Of a stretch of DNA of 64,000 nt, positions 52,838 to 62,073 are shown piece after piece. The stretch spans positions 62,001 through 126,000 of the forward strand of contig JAFRQR010000034.1 in assembly GCA_017428545.1 (NCBI GenBank), read 5' to 3'. The DNA is from Clostridiales bacterium. Lineage in GTDB: Bacteria; Bacillota; Clostridia; Saccharofermentanales; Saccharofermentanaceae. A model generated the notes under the pieces. That model had not been told where the DNA came from. It worked only from the letters and a program-made list of their open reading frames with translations, and did no database searches. Numbering within the stretch: the stretch's first letter is position 1; every line of letters starts with the position of its first letter. The translations under genes were made by a program, and so were the position numbers.

Positions 52838-53782
52838 ATGCAGACACCGATCATGATCACTCCGGAACTAATTTCCGCCAAATGCCCCGTCCGTCCTTCT
52901 TTCGGACACAAAGGGACTTTCGGAAGAGCCTTGATCTGCGCAGGTACGCCCGGCATGGGCGGCGCCGCCTATATGGCGGCAGCATCGGCACTTAGATCCG
53001 GCGCAGGACTTGTGTATGTACTTACGGAGCCCGACCTTCTTTCCCCATTGATGACGCTCTGCCCGCAGGCCATCGGCCTTGCCTATATGGCACCGACGAG
53101 AGCCGTCGTTCCCATGATGAAATCAAATGCCGCTGTCGTGAACTCATCGTATATCAACTGGTTTTCCGACCAGCTGCCCGAAAAGAACTCGTGCCTGATC
53201 GGTCCCGGTATCCCCCCGACATCTGATAAACTCGGCATCATGATCCGCCTGGCGGCGAAAAACTCCAGACATCTGGTGCTGGATGCCGGAGCGCTTACTT
53301 ACCTGGCCAACGATCCGGAAGCGATGAACGAAGTGAGCCTTCGAATTTCCCGCGGCCTGGCTCCTGCGGTCTTAACACCGCACCGGGGCGAATTTGCCCG
53401 GCTGATCCCCGGTTTTACGGAAAAGAAAATGAACCTGGCAAGTGCTTTTGCCGAGGAAAAAGGGATCACTTTAGTTCTTAAGAGTAATGAAACCAACATA
53501 TTTACTTCTGACGGGAAGTGGTATAGTAATCGGTGTGACAATTCCGGAATGGCCAAGGGCGGATCCGGAGATGTACTGGCCGGTCTTCTGACCGGATTTC
53601 TGGCACAGGGGATGACGGAAGAAGACGCATCGGTCTGTGCCGTCGGCATCCACAGTATGGCAGGAGAACTCTGCGCCGCCGACAACGGCCGCCGCGCGAT
53701 GCTCCCGACGATGCTGTGGGATTATTATGGAACATGCTTCAAAAAGCTGAAGTGGGAAGAAGGAATGGAATATGATGGATAA
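52838..53782 (+). CDS. nnrD: ADP-dependent NAD(P)H-hydrate dehydratase
   Basis: Repairs hydrated NAD(P)H. The 314-residue protein consists of the carbohydrate-kinase-like domain alone: GHKGTFGRALICAGTPGMGGAAYMAA, LTPHRGEFARL and the C-terminal GMAKGGSGDVLAGLLTGFLAQG. The epimerase domain (NnrE), often fused in front, is absent. It overlaps alr by 11 bases. Confidence 0.88.
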   Translation: MQTPIMITPELISAKCPVRPSFGHKGTFGRALICAGTPGMGGAAYMAAASALRSGAGLVYVLTEPDLLSPLMTLCPQAIGLAYMAPTRAVVPMMKSNAAVVNSSYINWFSDQLPEKNSCLIGPGIPPTSDKLGIMIRLAAKNSRHLVLDAGALTYLANDPEAMNEVSLRISRGLAPAVLTPHRGEFARLIPGFTEKKMNLASAFAEEKGITLVLKSNETNIFTSDGKWYSNRCDNSGMAKGGSGDVLAGLLTGFLAQGMTEEDASVCAVGIHSMAGELCAADNGRRAMLPTMLWDYYGTCFKKLKWEEGMEYDG

Positions 53783-54959
53783 GTTTCCGAACCGTTCATG
53801 GGCGGAGATCAACTTAGATATCCTTGCGGAGAATATGCGTGAGATCCGAAGGGTCACCAAGCGCACGGCGAAGATCATGGCGGTCGTTAAGGCCGATGCT
53901 TACGGACACGGAGCGATCGAAACGGCAAGAGTCCTCCTGGAAAACGGCGCCGACAAGCTCGCCGTCTCCATGCTCGACGAAGCACTGGAACTTCGGAAAA
54001 GCGGCATCAATGTGCCGATCCTGATCCTCGGGCATACGGATCCGAGACGTATCTACGAACTGATCGAGAATGATATCGAGCAGGCCGTCTATTCGCTGGA
54101 ATATGCCAAGTCGATATCGAAAAAGGCCGTCATTTTGGAAAGAACGGCGCGTATCCACATTAAATACGATACCGGCATGAACCGTCTGGGTTTCTTGGAA
54201 GGCGAATCCTCCGTCGAGGCGATCCTGGCGATCTCCGAGCTTCCGGGCATCGAGATCGAGGGTATGTTCTCGCACTTTGCGATGTCGGATACCGATGATG
54301 ACGAATATACCATGAAGCAGTATGACTGTTTCATGAGAATGGTCAATGAGCTCGAAAAGCACGGGCTGACGATCCCGACGAAGCATATCTGCAACAGCGC
54401 GGGGATCATCCGTTTCCCGCAGATGCATATGGATATGGTCAGAGCGGGCCTTATCACTTACGGCATGATGCCGAAGGGCTGCCCGAAGCCGTATACGGAT
54501 TTCGAAGTCCGCCCGGCCATGACCCTTAAGTCCAGTGTCGTTCACGTCAAAGAGATCCCGGCCGGCGAGACGATCAGCTACGGCAGGCATTTTAAGACCG
54601 AAAAACCCAGCACCATTGCCACGATCGCGATCGGATATGCGGACGGATACCTGCGCCGTCTGAGTAACCGTGCCGAGGTCCTGATCCACGGTAAAAGAGC
54701 GCCGGTCGTCGGCAATATCTGCATGGATATGTGTATGGTCGATGTGACTGATTTTGAGGAAAAGCCGAAGGTCGGCGACGAGGTAGTGCTTTTCGGTTCG
54801 CAGAAATCCAGAGGCCGGCACTCTGAGATCCCGGTCGATGAGATCTCCGATATGCTCGATACCATCAACTACGAAGTCACATGCCTGGTCGGCAAGCGTA
54901 TCCCGCGTGTATATATTAAAGACGGCAAGATCGTCCAGATGCACAGCTCCATCTGGTGA
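53772..54959 (+). CDS. alr: Alanine racemase
   Basis: PLP-dependent conversion of L- to D-alanine for the cell wall. The 395-residue protein has the PLP lysine in VVKADAYGHG and the catalytic tyrosine in ETISYGRHF, with GNICMDMCMVDVT near the end. The nnrD-alr pair is a common one in Firmicutes. The next gene (rpmH) has its own promoter. Confidence 0.95.
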   Translation: MMDKFPNRSWAEINLDILAENMREIRRVTKRTAKIMAVVKADAYGHGAIETARVLLENGADKLAVSMLDEALELRKSGINVPILILGHTDPRRIYELIENDIEQAVYSLEYAKSISKKAVILERTARIHIKYDTGMNRLGFLEGESSVEAILAISELPGIEIEGMFSHFAMSDTDDDEYTMKQYDCFMRMVNELEKHGLTIPTKHICNSAGIIRFPQMHMDMVRAGLITYGMMPKGCPKPYTDFEVRPAMTLKSSVVHVKEIPAGETISYGRHFKTEKPSTIATIAIGYADGYLRRLSNRAEVLIHGKRAPVVGNICMDMCMVDVTDFEEKPKVGDEVVLFGSQKSRGRHSEIPVDEISDMLDTINYEVTCLVGKRIPRVYIKDGKIVQMHSSIW

Positions 54960-54974
54960 TTTTCCTTCGTATCC

Positions 54975-55003
54975 TTGACTTTACTCTTGACACCTAGTAT
55001 AAT
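54975..55003 (+). promoter_or_regulatory. Promoter of the rpmH operon
   Basis: TTGACT and TATAAT with a 17-base spacer, 70 bases before rpmH. No DnaA boxes (TTATCCACA) are seen, so this is not obviously the replication origin. Confidence 0.85.
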
Positions 55004-55072
55004 TCTATCGCTATTCGTATCGATTATTCGTGAAAATAAAGGTAAAGAAACTAATTTTGGAGGTATATCCTT

Positions 55073-55207
55073 ATGAAGATGACATATCAGCCTAAGAAGA
55101 GACAGAGATCGAAAGTACACGGTTTCCGCGCAAGAATGCAGACAGCATCCGGCCGTGACGTTCTTAAGAGAAGAAGACTTAAGGGAAGAAAGAGTCTTAC
55201 CGTATAA
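55073..55207 (+). CDS. rpmH: Ribosomal protein L34
   Basis: A 44-residue basic protein with the full L34 pattern: [20 protein letters not shown], then [16 protein letters not shown]. Standard length. GGAGG lies nine bases before the ATG. The stop codon lies within the 5' arm of a hairpin terminator. Confidence 0.97.
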   Translation: MKMTYQPKKRQRSKVHGFRARMQTASGRDVLKRRRLKGRKSLTV

Positions 55208-55233
55208 GGATCACCCGCGTGGTCCTTTTTTTC
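55206..55233 (+). terminator. Hairpin with T-run between rpmH and rnpA
   Basis: AAGGATCAC-CCGC-GTGGTCCTT, nine pairs including one wobble, followed by TTTTT. Its arm starts in the rpmH stop codon. It should lower transcription into rnpA. Confidence 0.75.
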
Positions 55234-55257
55234 TAAGGAAGCCTTTTTGGTTCGGTC

Positions 55258-55644
55258 ATGTTGAAGACAACGCAGACATTGCGATGGAATTATGAGTTCT
55301 CCCGGGTATATAAGAGGGGAACATTTGCGACAGGGAAATACCTGAGCGTACATTGTTTTAAGCGCAGCCCGAATCTCCGTCATAATCGTACTTTGATCCC
55401 GATCGGTCTTTTACGGGTCGGGTTTACCAACGGACACGGAAGAAGAACGGCAGTCGCCAGAAATCGAGCCAAACGCCTTTTACGTGCGGCATTCTCAACA
55501 TATGAACCGAGGATCCCTCTGGGTTATGACATCATCTTTCTGATGAAATCCACCGTGGAACTCCCTTCTTATCAGGACGTGGAAAAAGAAATGGGACGGC
55601 ATCTTATGAAGCTGGGCCTTTTAACAGACGGAGAAACAGCATGA
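55258..55644 (+). CDS. rnpA: Ribonuclease P protein component
   Basis: Protein subunit of the ribozyme that trims tRNA 5' ends. The 128-residue protein has the RNR motif [15 protein letters not shown] and the N-terminal [19 protein letters not shown]. It is preceded by a weak ribosome site, which fits low need. Overlaps yidD by four bases (ATGA). Confidence 0.93.
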   Translation: MLKTTQTLRWNYEFSRVYKRGTFATGKYLSVHCFKRSPNLRHNRTLIPIGLLRVGFTNGHGRRTAVARNRAKRLLRAAFSTYEPRIPLGYDIIFLMKSTVELPSYQDVEKEMGRHLMKLGLLTDGETA

Positions 55645-55850
55645 AGAAACTTGCGATCAAATTGATCCGGTTTTATCAGAACTCCCACGGCGAAGGCCAT
55701 ATCGGCCACTGCCGCTTCACTCCGACGTGTTCGCAGTACACGATAGAAGCACTCGAAAAGTATGGTTTCCTTAGAGGGTCTTTCAAAGGATTATGCAGGA
55801 TATTGCGCTGCAATCCGTTCAGCAAGGGCGGATATGACCCGTTGAAGTAG
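55641..55850 (+). CDS. yidD: Membrane protein insertion factor YidD
   Basis: A 69-residue protein with the YidD core [29 protein letters not shown] and [14 protein letters not shown]. It helps YidC-dependent insertion and sits between rnpA and yidC as usual. Confidence 0.95.
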   Translation: MKKLAIKLIRFYQNSHGEGHIGHCRFTPTCSQYTIEALEKYGFLRGSFKGLCRILRCNPFSKGGYDPLK

Positions 55851-55868
55851 AAGTTTTAGGAGTTTTAC

Positions 55869-56921
55869 ATGCATTTATCAGTACTGTTCCGACTCGGAAT
55901 CGGTGAATTTCTTTTTGGACCGATCGCCACTTTGTTTGGTTGGCTGACAAGCCTTCTTTACGAGTTCTTCGGCAACTTCGGCATGGCGATCATTTTCCTT
56001 ACGATCATTGTGCGCGGTCTTACCGTACCGCTTAATATCCGTTCTGCAAAAGCGATGATGAAGCAGCAGGCGCTTTCCGACAAGCAGGCAGAGATCAAGA
56101 GAAAGTATCCGGATGATAAGCAGAAGCAGACAGAAGAACTGCAGAAGCTTTTCCAGGAAAACGGCGCATCCACTTTGTCCGGATGTATCGTACCTTTCCT
56201 TCCGATCTTCTTCCTTTTCCCGACATACTATATCGTACGTATGCCGCTGCGTTACGTCATGGGCGTCAGCAACAGCAATATTTCCAAACTCGGTGAACTC
56301 CTTGCCATGAAGGGTGTTACCGGCGATAACATCTCACTGATCAACCGTCTGCACACGGACGGTAAAGCAATGAGCACCGCGATCAACAGCGGACTTATTA
56401 AGCTCCAGCAGATCCCGGACATGAAGTTCCTGGGTCTCGACCTCGGCCGTACGCCGACATGGAGCCCGAGCAAGATCTCATCAGAAGCATCTATCTATCT
56501 TCCGCTCCTGATCATCCCGATCATCGTTCTTCTTACGACTATTGCACAGAATATCCTGACAGCAAAACTCAAGCCTGAGGCAAAGAAGAAGAAGGAAGCA
56601 AAAGAGAGAGCGAAGAACAATCCCGCAAACAATCAGCCGGACGATCCGGCACAGCGCACCACAAAGATCATGAATATCATCATGCCGTTATTCATGCTCC
56701 TTACCACATTCGCGCTTCCTGCAGCATTCGGTTTCTACTGGATCATCGGTAACATCATGGGTATTATCCAGACGATCCTGACATACTTTATGTTCAATAA
56801 GCCTTTCGAGGAGAAGAAGAAAGAACTCGAAGAGCAGAAGAGACTGGCCTTTAAGAAGAAAGCGGCGGTTGCGACTGCAAATGCCGGTTCGGGCAAAGGC
56901 TCCGGTAAAAAGAAGAAATAA
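55869..56921 (+). CDS. yidC: Membrane protein insertase YidC
   Basis: A 350-residue insertase of the Oxa1 family. The conserved Arg of the hydrophilic groove is in TIIVRGLTVPL. A coiled region (DKQAEIKRKYPDDKQKQTEELQKLF) and about five TM segments follow, and the C-terminal tail is strongly basic. The lipobox seen in Bacillus SpoIIIJ is not evident. Overlong external loop between the second and third TM segments (~140-215). Confidence 0.93.
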   Translation: MHLSVLFRLGIGEFLFGPIATLFGWLTSLLYEFFGNFGMAIIFLTIIVRGLTVPLNIRSAKAMMKQQALSDKQAEIKRKYPDDKQKQTEELQKLFQENGASTLSGCIVPFLPIFFLFPTYYIVRMPLRYVMGVSNSNISKLGELLAMKGVTGDNISLINRLHTDGKAMSTAINSGLIKLQQIPDMKFLGLDLGRTPTWSPSKISSEASIYLPLLIIPIIVLLTTIAQNILTAKLKPEAKKKKEAKERAKNNPANNQPDDPAQRTTKIMNIIMPLFMLLTTFALPAAFGFYWIIGNIMGIIQTILTYFMFNKPFEEKKKELEEQKRLAFKKKAAVATANAGSGKGSGKKKK

Positions 56922-56967
56922 TTATAACGTGCGGAGCTTTTCGCACGGCAAGGAGGTATAGGCAGCC

Positions 56968-57678
56968 ATGGAAAAGACAGTAACCAAGACAGCTAAGTCC
57001 GTCGAAGAGGCAGTTGAACTGGCTCTTGCGGAACTCGGTGTTGAAAAGGATCAGGCTCAGGTGGAAGTCCTCGAAGAGGGCAAAGGCTTTCTGGGTCTGG
57101 GCAAAAAGGAAGTTACGGTAAAAGTAACGGCAGATGTTGAGGATGACGATGTTTCCGAAACCATCGACGACGAGGATGACGGAGACGTATACTACGGCGA
57201 CGATGAGTCTTTCGAAGGCGATGAAGCAAGTGAAGCAGAAGACGCGGCAGTTTCTTTTGTAGCAGAAGTGCTTTCCGGTATCGGCATCCACGGTAAACTT
57301 GATTCCTACAGAGAAGAAGACGTGATCCACATCACGGTAAACGGACAGGATTGCGGTGCCGCGATCGGACGTCACGGTGAGACACTGGATTCCATCTCTT
57401 ATCTTACGAATCTCGTAGCTAACCGTCACAGTGAGGAAAGACTCCGTGTTATCCTCGATATCGGCGGATACAGAAAGCACAGAGAAGAAGTTCTTGTTAA
57501 CATGGCACACAAGGCTGCCAATATGGTCCTTAGAAATAAGCGCCAGTTCGTTATGGAGCCGATGAATCCTGCTGAGAGAAGGATCGTTCATGCCGAGCTT
57601 CAGGGCGTCAAGGGCGTTACAACACATAGTGAAGGGGAAGAGCCGAACAGAAGAGTCGTTGTGACTTTGGAAGGCTGA
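56968..57678 (+). CDS. jag: RNA-binding protein Jag/KhpB
   Basis: A 236-residue protein with an N-terminal Jag domain (1-52, ending EEGKGFLGLGKKEVTV), an acidic linker, a KH domain with the GRHG loop (AAIGRHGETLDSISYL) and an R3H domain (NPAERRIVHAEL). It forms a KhpA/KhpB RNA-binding pair in Gram-positives. AAGGAGG precedes the ATG. Confidence 0.93.
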   Translation: MEKTVTKTAKSVEEAVELALAELGVEKDQAQVEVLEEGKGFLGLGKKEVTVKVTADVEDDDVSETIDDEDDGDVYYGDDESFEGDEASEAEDAAVSFVAEVLSGIGIHGKLDSYREEDVIHITVNGQDCGAAIGRHGETLDSISYLTNLVANRHSEERLRVILDIGGYRKHREEVLVNMAHKAANMVLRNKRQFVMEPMNPAERRIVHAELQGVKGVTTHSEGEEPNRRVVVTLEG

Positions 57679-57709
57679 TACCCGTAATCCTTGGGGGAGG
57701 CGATTGGTC

Positions 57710-59146
57710 TTGGATAAGCCGTATTGTGCATGTGCTACGCCGCCCGGAGTCAGCGGGATCGCTGTGATCCGCATGGCCGGAGATGGTTCGGCTGCTGTAG
57801 CCGACAAGGTGTTCCGTATCGTTCGTGCGGCAGGTGATGCAAAGACTGTTGCGGAAATGGCCGGATACACGCTGGCATATGGTACGTTTATCGATCCTTC
57901 CGACGAGACTGTTATTGACGAAGTCATGCTGACTCGTTTTTGTGCTCCCCATTCTTATACCGGTGAAGAATCTGTGGAGATCTCTTGCCATGGCGGTCTG
58001 ACCGTCCGGCAGGAGATCCTTCGCGTTTTATTGGAAAACGGCGCCCGCATGGCCGGCCCCGGAGAGTTTACCAAGAGAGCCTTTATGGCGGGAAAACTCG
58101 ATCTTTCCCAAGCGGAGGCGGTCATGGATGTTATCGCCGCCGACTCGGAACTTGCGCTTCGTGCCGCGGAATCCCAACTTTCCGGATCGTTAAAAGAGCA
58201 GGTCGAGAATATCTCGGCAGTTCTTTATCTGCAGCTCTCTCTTTTCGAGATGTTCCTCGATGAGATCGAAGAAGAGGATGATAACGAAACCAAGATCCAC
58301 TACGCGGAGGAACTGGAAAATTCCGTTTACAAAAGACTTTCGGAACTGACCGATTCTTATAAGCAGGGACGTATCCTTTCAGAGAGAATGAAGATCGTCA
58401 TCTGCGGTATCCCGAACAGCGGTAAATCCTCGCTTCTTAATTGCCTGAGCGGCTATGACCGGGCGATCGTAACTGACGTACCGGGAACGACGAGAGATAC
58501 ACTGGAAGTCATAACGAGTATCCGCGGTATTCCGGTAAAACTGATCGACACCGCAGGTATCCGAAAAACAGACGATGTGGTCGAAGCAATCGGCGTTGAC
58601 CGCGCAAACGCGGCGATCGGCGAAGCGGATATCGTGCTATGGCTCGTATCAACGGACGAAGAAGAAAAGACCATTACCGATCTGATCGATCCGATCATGA
58701 CTCTTCCGAAAGAAACGAAGATCGCTCTTCTGATCAGTAAGTCGGATACCTCCGATGAAGAGACGGTCAAAAAGCAGGAAGAGAAAGTCATGGCACTTAT
58801 TTGCCAAAAAGGATATTCCCGTGTGCCGGATCTTTGTGGAAGCCTGTCTTCCGCAACAGGAGAAGGACTTTCCAAGATCGAGGAATTCATCAGAAATGCA
58901 TACGACGAGATGGGCGCGACTTCTTCCGTCGGTCTTCTCGTAACCAACAGGAGACACTTCGAAGTCCTTTCTTCGGCTTTGGAGAAAGTCGGGAAAAGCA
59001 TCGCCGCGCTTCGCAGAGGAGATCCGCTCGAAGGCCCCGCGCTTCTTATCCGCGCGGCACTGGAGGATGTCGGCGAGATCACCGGAAAATCAGTGAGTGA
59101 CACACTTGTAGATACAATATTCTCACGCTTCTGCGTTGGAAAATAA
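57710..59146 (+). CDS. mnmE: tRNA modification GTPase MnmE
   Basis: With MnmG, adds the (carboxy)aminomethyl group at U34 of tRNAs. The 478-residue protein has the THF-binding N domain, the G domain with GIPNSGKSS (~226-234) and LIDTAGIR, and ends in FCVGK with the conserved Cys. No ATG is near the start. TTG at 57710, nine bases after GGGGGAGG, gives MDKPYCACATPPG; TTG at 57704 is too near the site. Confidence 0.93.
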   Translation: MDKPYCACATPPGVSGIAVIRMAGDGSAAVADKVFRIVRAAGDAKTVAEMAGYTLAYGTFIDPSDETVIDEVMLTRFCAPHSYTGEESVEISCHGGLTVRQEILRVLLENGARMAGPGEFTKRAFMAGKLDLSQAEAVMDVIAADSELALRAAESQLSGSLKEQVENISAVLYLQLSLFEMFLDEIEEEDDNETKIHYAEELENSVYKRLSELTDSYKQGRILSERMKIVICGIPNSGKSSLLNCLSGYDRAIVTDVPGTTRDTLEVITSIRGIPVKLIDTAGIRKTDDVVEAIGVDRANAAIGEADIVLWLVSTDEEEKTITDLIDPIMTLPKETKIALLISKSDTSDEETVKKQEEKVMALICQKGYSRVPDLCGSLSSATGEGLSKIEEFIRNAYDEMGATSSVGLLVTNRRHFEVLSSALEKVGKSIAALRRGDPLEGPALLIRAALEDVGEITGKSVSDTLVDTIFSRFCVGK

Positions 59147-59164
59147 GGAGAACGGGATTAAGAC

Positions 59165-61120
59165 ATGGGATCTTGGGAACAGTTAAAAGAGAATCCATCC
59201 TGGTATGAGGCAGGCACATTTGACGTAGCGGTCATCGGCGCGGGACACGCCGGATGTGAGGCTGCTTTTGCCTGCGCGCACCTGGGCCTTTCGACAGTGC
59301 TTTTTACACTGCATCTGGATCAGCTGGCCAATCTTCCTTGTAACCCGAGTATAGGCGGAACGGCCAAAGGCCAGCTCGTACGTGAGATCGATGCGCTCGG
59401 TGGCGTCATGGGTGAGATGGCGGATCTTTCGGCGATCCAGACCCGCATGCTGAACCGTTCCAAAGGCCCGGCGGTCTTCTCTCCGAGAGCTCAGATGGAT
59501 AGAGCTTCGTACAGCCGGAAGATGAAGGCCAGGATCGAAAAAGAAGAGAATATCTCTCTTGTCCAGGCAGAGATCGTCGAACTCTTCTGGGACGAAGATA
59601 AGAATATCAACGGGGTACGTACAAGAAGCGGCGCCTGCTATCACGTAAAAGCGGCCGTCATCTGCTCCGGTACCTATATGGAAGCCAGAACGATCAGAGG
59701 TGAAGTGATCCTCGAAAGCGGTCCGGACGGACTGTCACGTTCTGTCGGACTTTCCAAGAGCATGGCGGATGCCGGTATCCGCATGCAGCGATTTAAGACG
59801 GGAACGCCGGTACGCGTCAACCGAAGGACCGTCGATCTTTCCGTCATGGAGGTCCAGCCGGGAGAACCGGATATGCCTCCTTTTTCCTATTCTAACGAGA
59901 TGAAGGGCATTACTCCTCCGAAGGAGCAGATCCCTTGCTATTCGGTATGGACGACGCCCGAAACGCGACAGGTCATTACCGAGAATATGGACAGATCACC
60001 GCTTTATAGCGGTGTCATCGAGGGCACAGGCCCGAGATACTGTCCTTCCATCGAAGATAAATTCATGCGGTTCCCGGATAAGAGCCGTCACCAGATCTTC
60101 GTCGAGCCGATGGGGGAAGAGACGGAGGAACTCTATCTTCAGGGCTTTTCGACGAGCCTTCCCGAAGATGTGCAGGTACAGATGGTCCACTCGCTTCCGG
60201 GCCTTTCAAACGCCCATATCCAGCGCGCCGCCTACGCGATCGAATATGACTGTATCGATCCGACCACGGCAGATCTTTCGCTGGAATCCACCTGCCTAAA
60301 AGGACTTTTCACCGCGGGCCAGATCAACGGCTCTTCCGGATACGAAGAAGCTGCCGCACAGGGATTAATGGCAGGTATTAATGCCGCCATGAAGGTCCTT
60401 GGAAAAGAACCGGTCATCCTCGACCGTTCCCAGGCTTATATCGGTGTACTGATCGATGACCTTGTCACCAAAGGAACGAAAGAACCTTACCGCATGATGA
60501 CGTCCCGTGCCGAATACCGGATCTTCCTTCGTCAGGACAATGCGGATATGCGTCTTACGGAGATCGGCCATACGATCGGCCTGATCAGTGACGAAAGATA
60601 CAGTGCTTTTGAAGAAAAAAGAAAAGCGATCGAAGATGAAAAACAGAGGCTTCGTTCGACATTCCTTCCGCCGAGTGAAAAACTCCACGAGATCCTTAAA
60701 CGCTGCGGATCCACACCGACGCAGTCCGGTATTTCCCTGGCGGATCTGATCAAGCGTCCCGAGCTCCACTATGCGGACCTTTCCGAGATCGACGAAGGAC
60801 GCCCCGAGCTTATGCCTTCCGTGATCTTTGCCGTCGAGGTCGATATCAAGTACGAAGGCTATCTGGCACTGGAAGAAGACCGTATCCGCAAATTTGCCGC
60901 TCTGGAAACGAAGAAGCTTTCGCCGGATATCCCTTACGAAAAGATCGAAGGATTGAGACTTGAGGCCAGAAGCAAACTTGCCGAAAGAAAGCCGATGTCG
61001 CTGGGGCAGGCATCCCGTATCTCCGGTGTATCACCTGCGGATATAGCGGTGCTTCTGGTCTATCTGGAAGCAAGGAAAAGAGAAGAACGAGAAGAAAGAA
61101 AAGAGAAAAACGATGGATAA
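59165..61120 (+). CDS. mnmG: tRNA uridine 5-carboxymethylaminomethyl modification enzyme MnmG
   Basis: FAD partner of MnmE. A 651-residue protein with VIGAGHAGCEAAFA, NPSIGGTAKGQLVREIDALGG (GidA signature part 1 and 2), the catalytic Cys region IPCYSVWTTPETR and the GQINGSSGYEEAAAQG block. Normal length. Overlaps rsmG by eight bases. Confidence 0.95.
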   Translation: MGSWEQLKENPSWYEAGTFDVAVIGAGHAGCEAAFACAHLGLSTVLFTLHLDQLANLPCNPSIGGTAKGQLVREIDALGGVMGEMADLSAIQTRMLNRSKGPAVFSPRAQMDRASYSRKMKARIEKEENISLVQAEIVELFWDEDKNINGVRTRSGACYHVKAAVICSGTYMEARTIRGEVILESGPDGLSRSVGLSKSMADAGIRMQRFKTGTPVRVNRRTVDLSVMEVQPGEPDMPPFSYSNEMKGITPPKEQIPCYSVWTTPETRQVITENMDRSPLYSGVIEGTGPRYCPSIEDKFMRFPDKSRHQIFVEPMGEETEELYLQGFSTSLPEDVQVQMVHSLPGLSNAHIQRAAYAIEYDCIDPTTADLSLESTCLKGLFTAGQINGSSGYEEAAAQGLMAGINAAMKVLGKEPVILDRSQAYIGVLIDDLVTKGTKEPYRMMTSRAEYRIFLRQDNADMRLTEIGHTIGLISDERYSAFEEKRKAIEDEKQRLRSTFLPPSEKLHEILKRCGSTPTQSGISLADLIKRPELHYADLSEIDEGRPELMPSVIFAVEVDIKYEGYLALEEDRIRKFAALETKKLSPDIPYEKIEGLRLEARSKLAERKPMSLGQASRISGVSPADIAVLLVYLEARKREEREERKEKNDG

Positions 61121-62027
61121 CAAAAAGAGGATCAAACCGGAGATAAGGAAGAATCTTTCGCCGGAACAAAAGAGGGCTTTACGAAACGGAAAACAGGCCA
61201 AGGCCGCATCCGCGGATAAGCCTGCGCCTGCCGCTTCTTCTAAGCCGGCCCGTGAACCCATCGTTACCAGTGAAGAAGATATCTCCAAAGCAAAAGAGAT
61301 CTCTCCTTATCTGACATCCGGAAGCCACGACATCTCGCTTCCGCTTTCCGCCGAGAGCATCAAAGCTTTCCAGGTCTATGCGGCCATGCTCCGTAAATGG
61401 AATGAGAAAATGAACCTGACGAATATCGTGGACGATCAGGGGATCGCCATCCGCCATTTCATCGATTCTCTGACGCTGGTTGCGCATATCGAGGAAGAGG
61501 AACGGAAGAAGGGAAGAAAAGACTTAAGCCTGATCGACGTCGGAACCGGAGCAGGTTTTCCGGGTATTCCTCTGAAAGTCACCATGCCGGAACTTCAGGT
61601 GACGCTTCTGGATTCTCTGCAAAAGCGCATCAACTTTCTCGAGGCCGTTTGTGAGAACCTTCAGCTTGAAGGAATCACGGCAGTACACAGCCGGGCCGAA
61701 GAAGGCGCGAAAAATAAGCAATACAGGGAAAAGTTCGATATTGCCACGGCACGTGCCGTAGCCGCGCTTCCTACCCTTTGCGAGTATTGTCTTCCGTATG
61801 TAAAGATCGGAGGGATATTCCTTGCCATGAAGGGACATGCCGAAGAAGAACTGGAGTCAGCCAATAAGGCGATCGTCACACTCGGCGGTACCGTTGAGGA
61901 TGTGCATGAATTCCTTCTTCCGGGAACCGAAATGAGAAGAACGATCCTTCTGATCCGTAAGATCCGCCCGACACCTGCACGCTATCCGCGCGGCCAGGGT
62001 AAAGCAGAAAAGGAACCGATCGTATAA
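61113..62027 (+). CDS. rsmG: 16S rRNA m7G527 methyltransferase RsmG with N-terminal extension
   Basis: Methylates G527 of 16S rRNA. The SAM-binding motif is IDVGTGAGFPGIPLK and the family core YAAMLRKWNEKMNLTNI starts near residue 88. The 304-residue length exceeds the ~240 usual for the family; the extra ~60 N-terminal residues are Lys/Ala/Pro/Arg-rich and look disordered. The start overlaps mnmG, so a later start is possible but no better one is seen. Confidence 0.92.
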   Translation: MDNKKRIKPEIRKNLSPEQKRALRNGKQAKAASADKPAPAASSKPAREPIVTSEEDISKAKEISPYLTSGSHDISLPLSAESIKAFQVYAAMLRKWNEKMNLTNIVDDQGIAIRHFIDSLTLVAHIEEEERKKGRKDLSLIDVGTGAGFPGIPLKVTMPELQVTLLDSLQKRINFLEAVCENLQLEGITAVHSRAEEGAKNKQYREKFDIATARAVAALPTLCEYCLPYVKIGGIFLAMKGHAEEELESANKAIVTLGGTVEDVHEFLLPGTEMRRTILLIRKIRPTPARYPRGQGKAEKEPIV

Positions 62028-62073
62028 CTCTCGATTCCTTTAACTGTTTTTTAGATCTCTTGTGATTTTTCCG

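Noticed and set aside
54960..55072. Possible oriC upstream of rpmH
   Set aside because: dnaA is absent and no DnaA boxes or AT-rich repeats are seen; only a promoter is supported.
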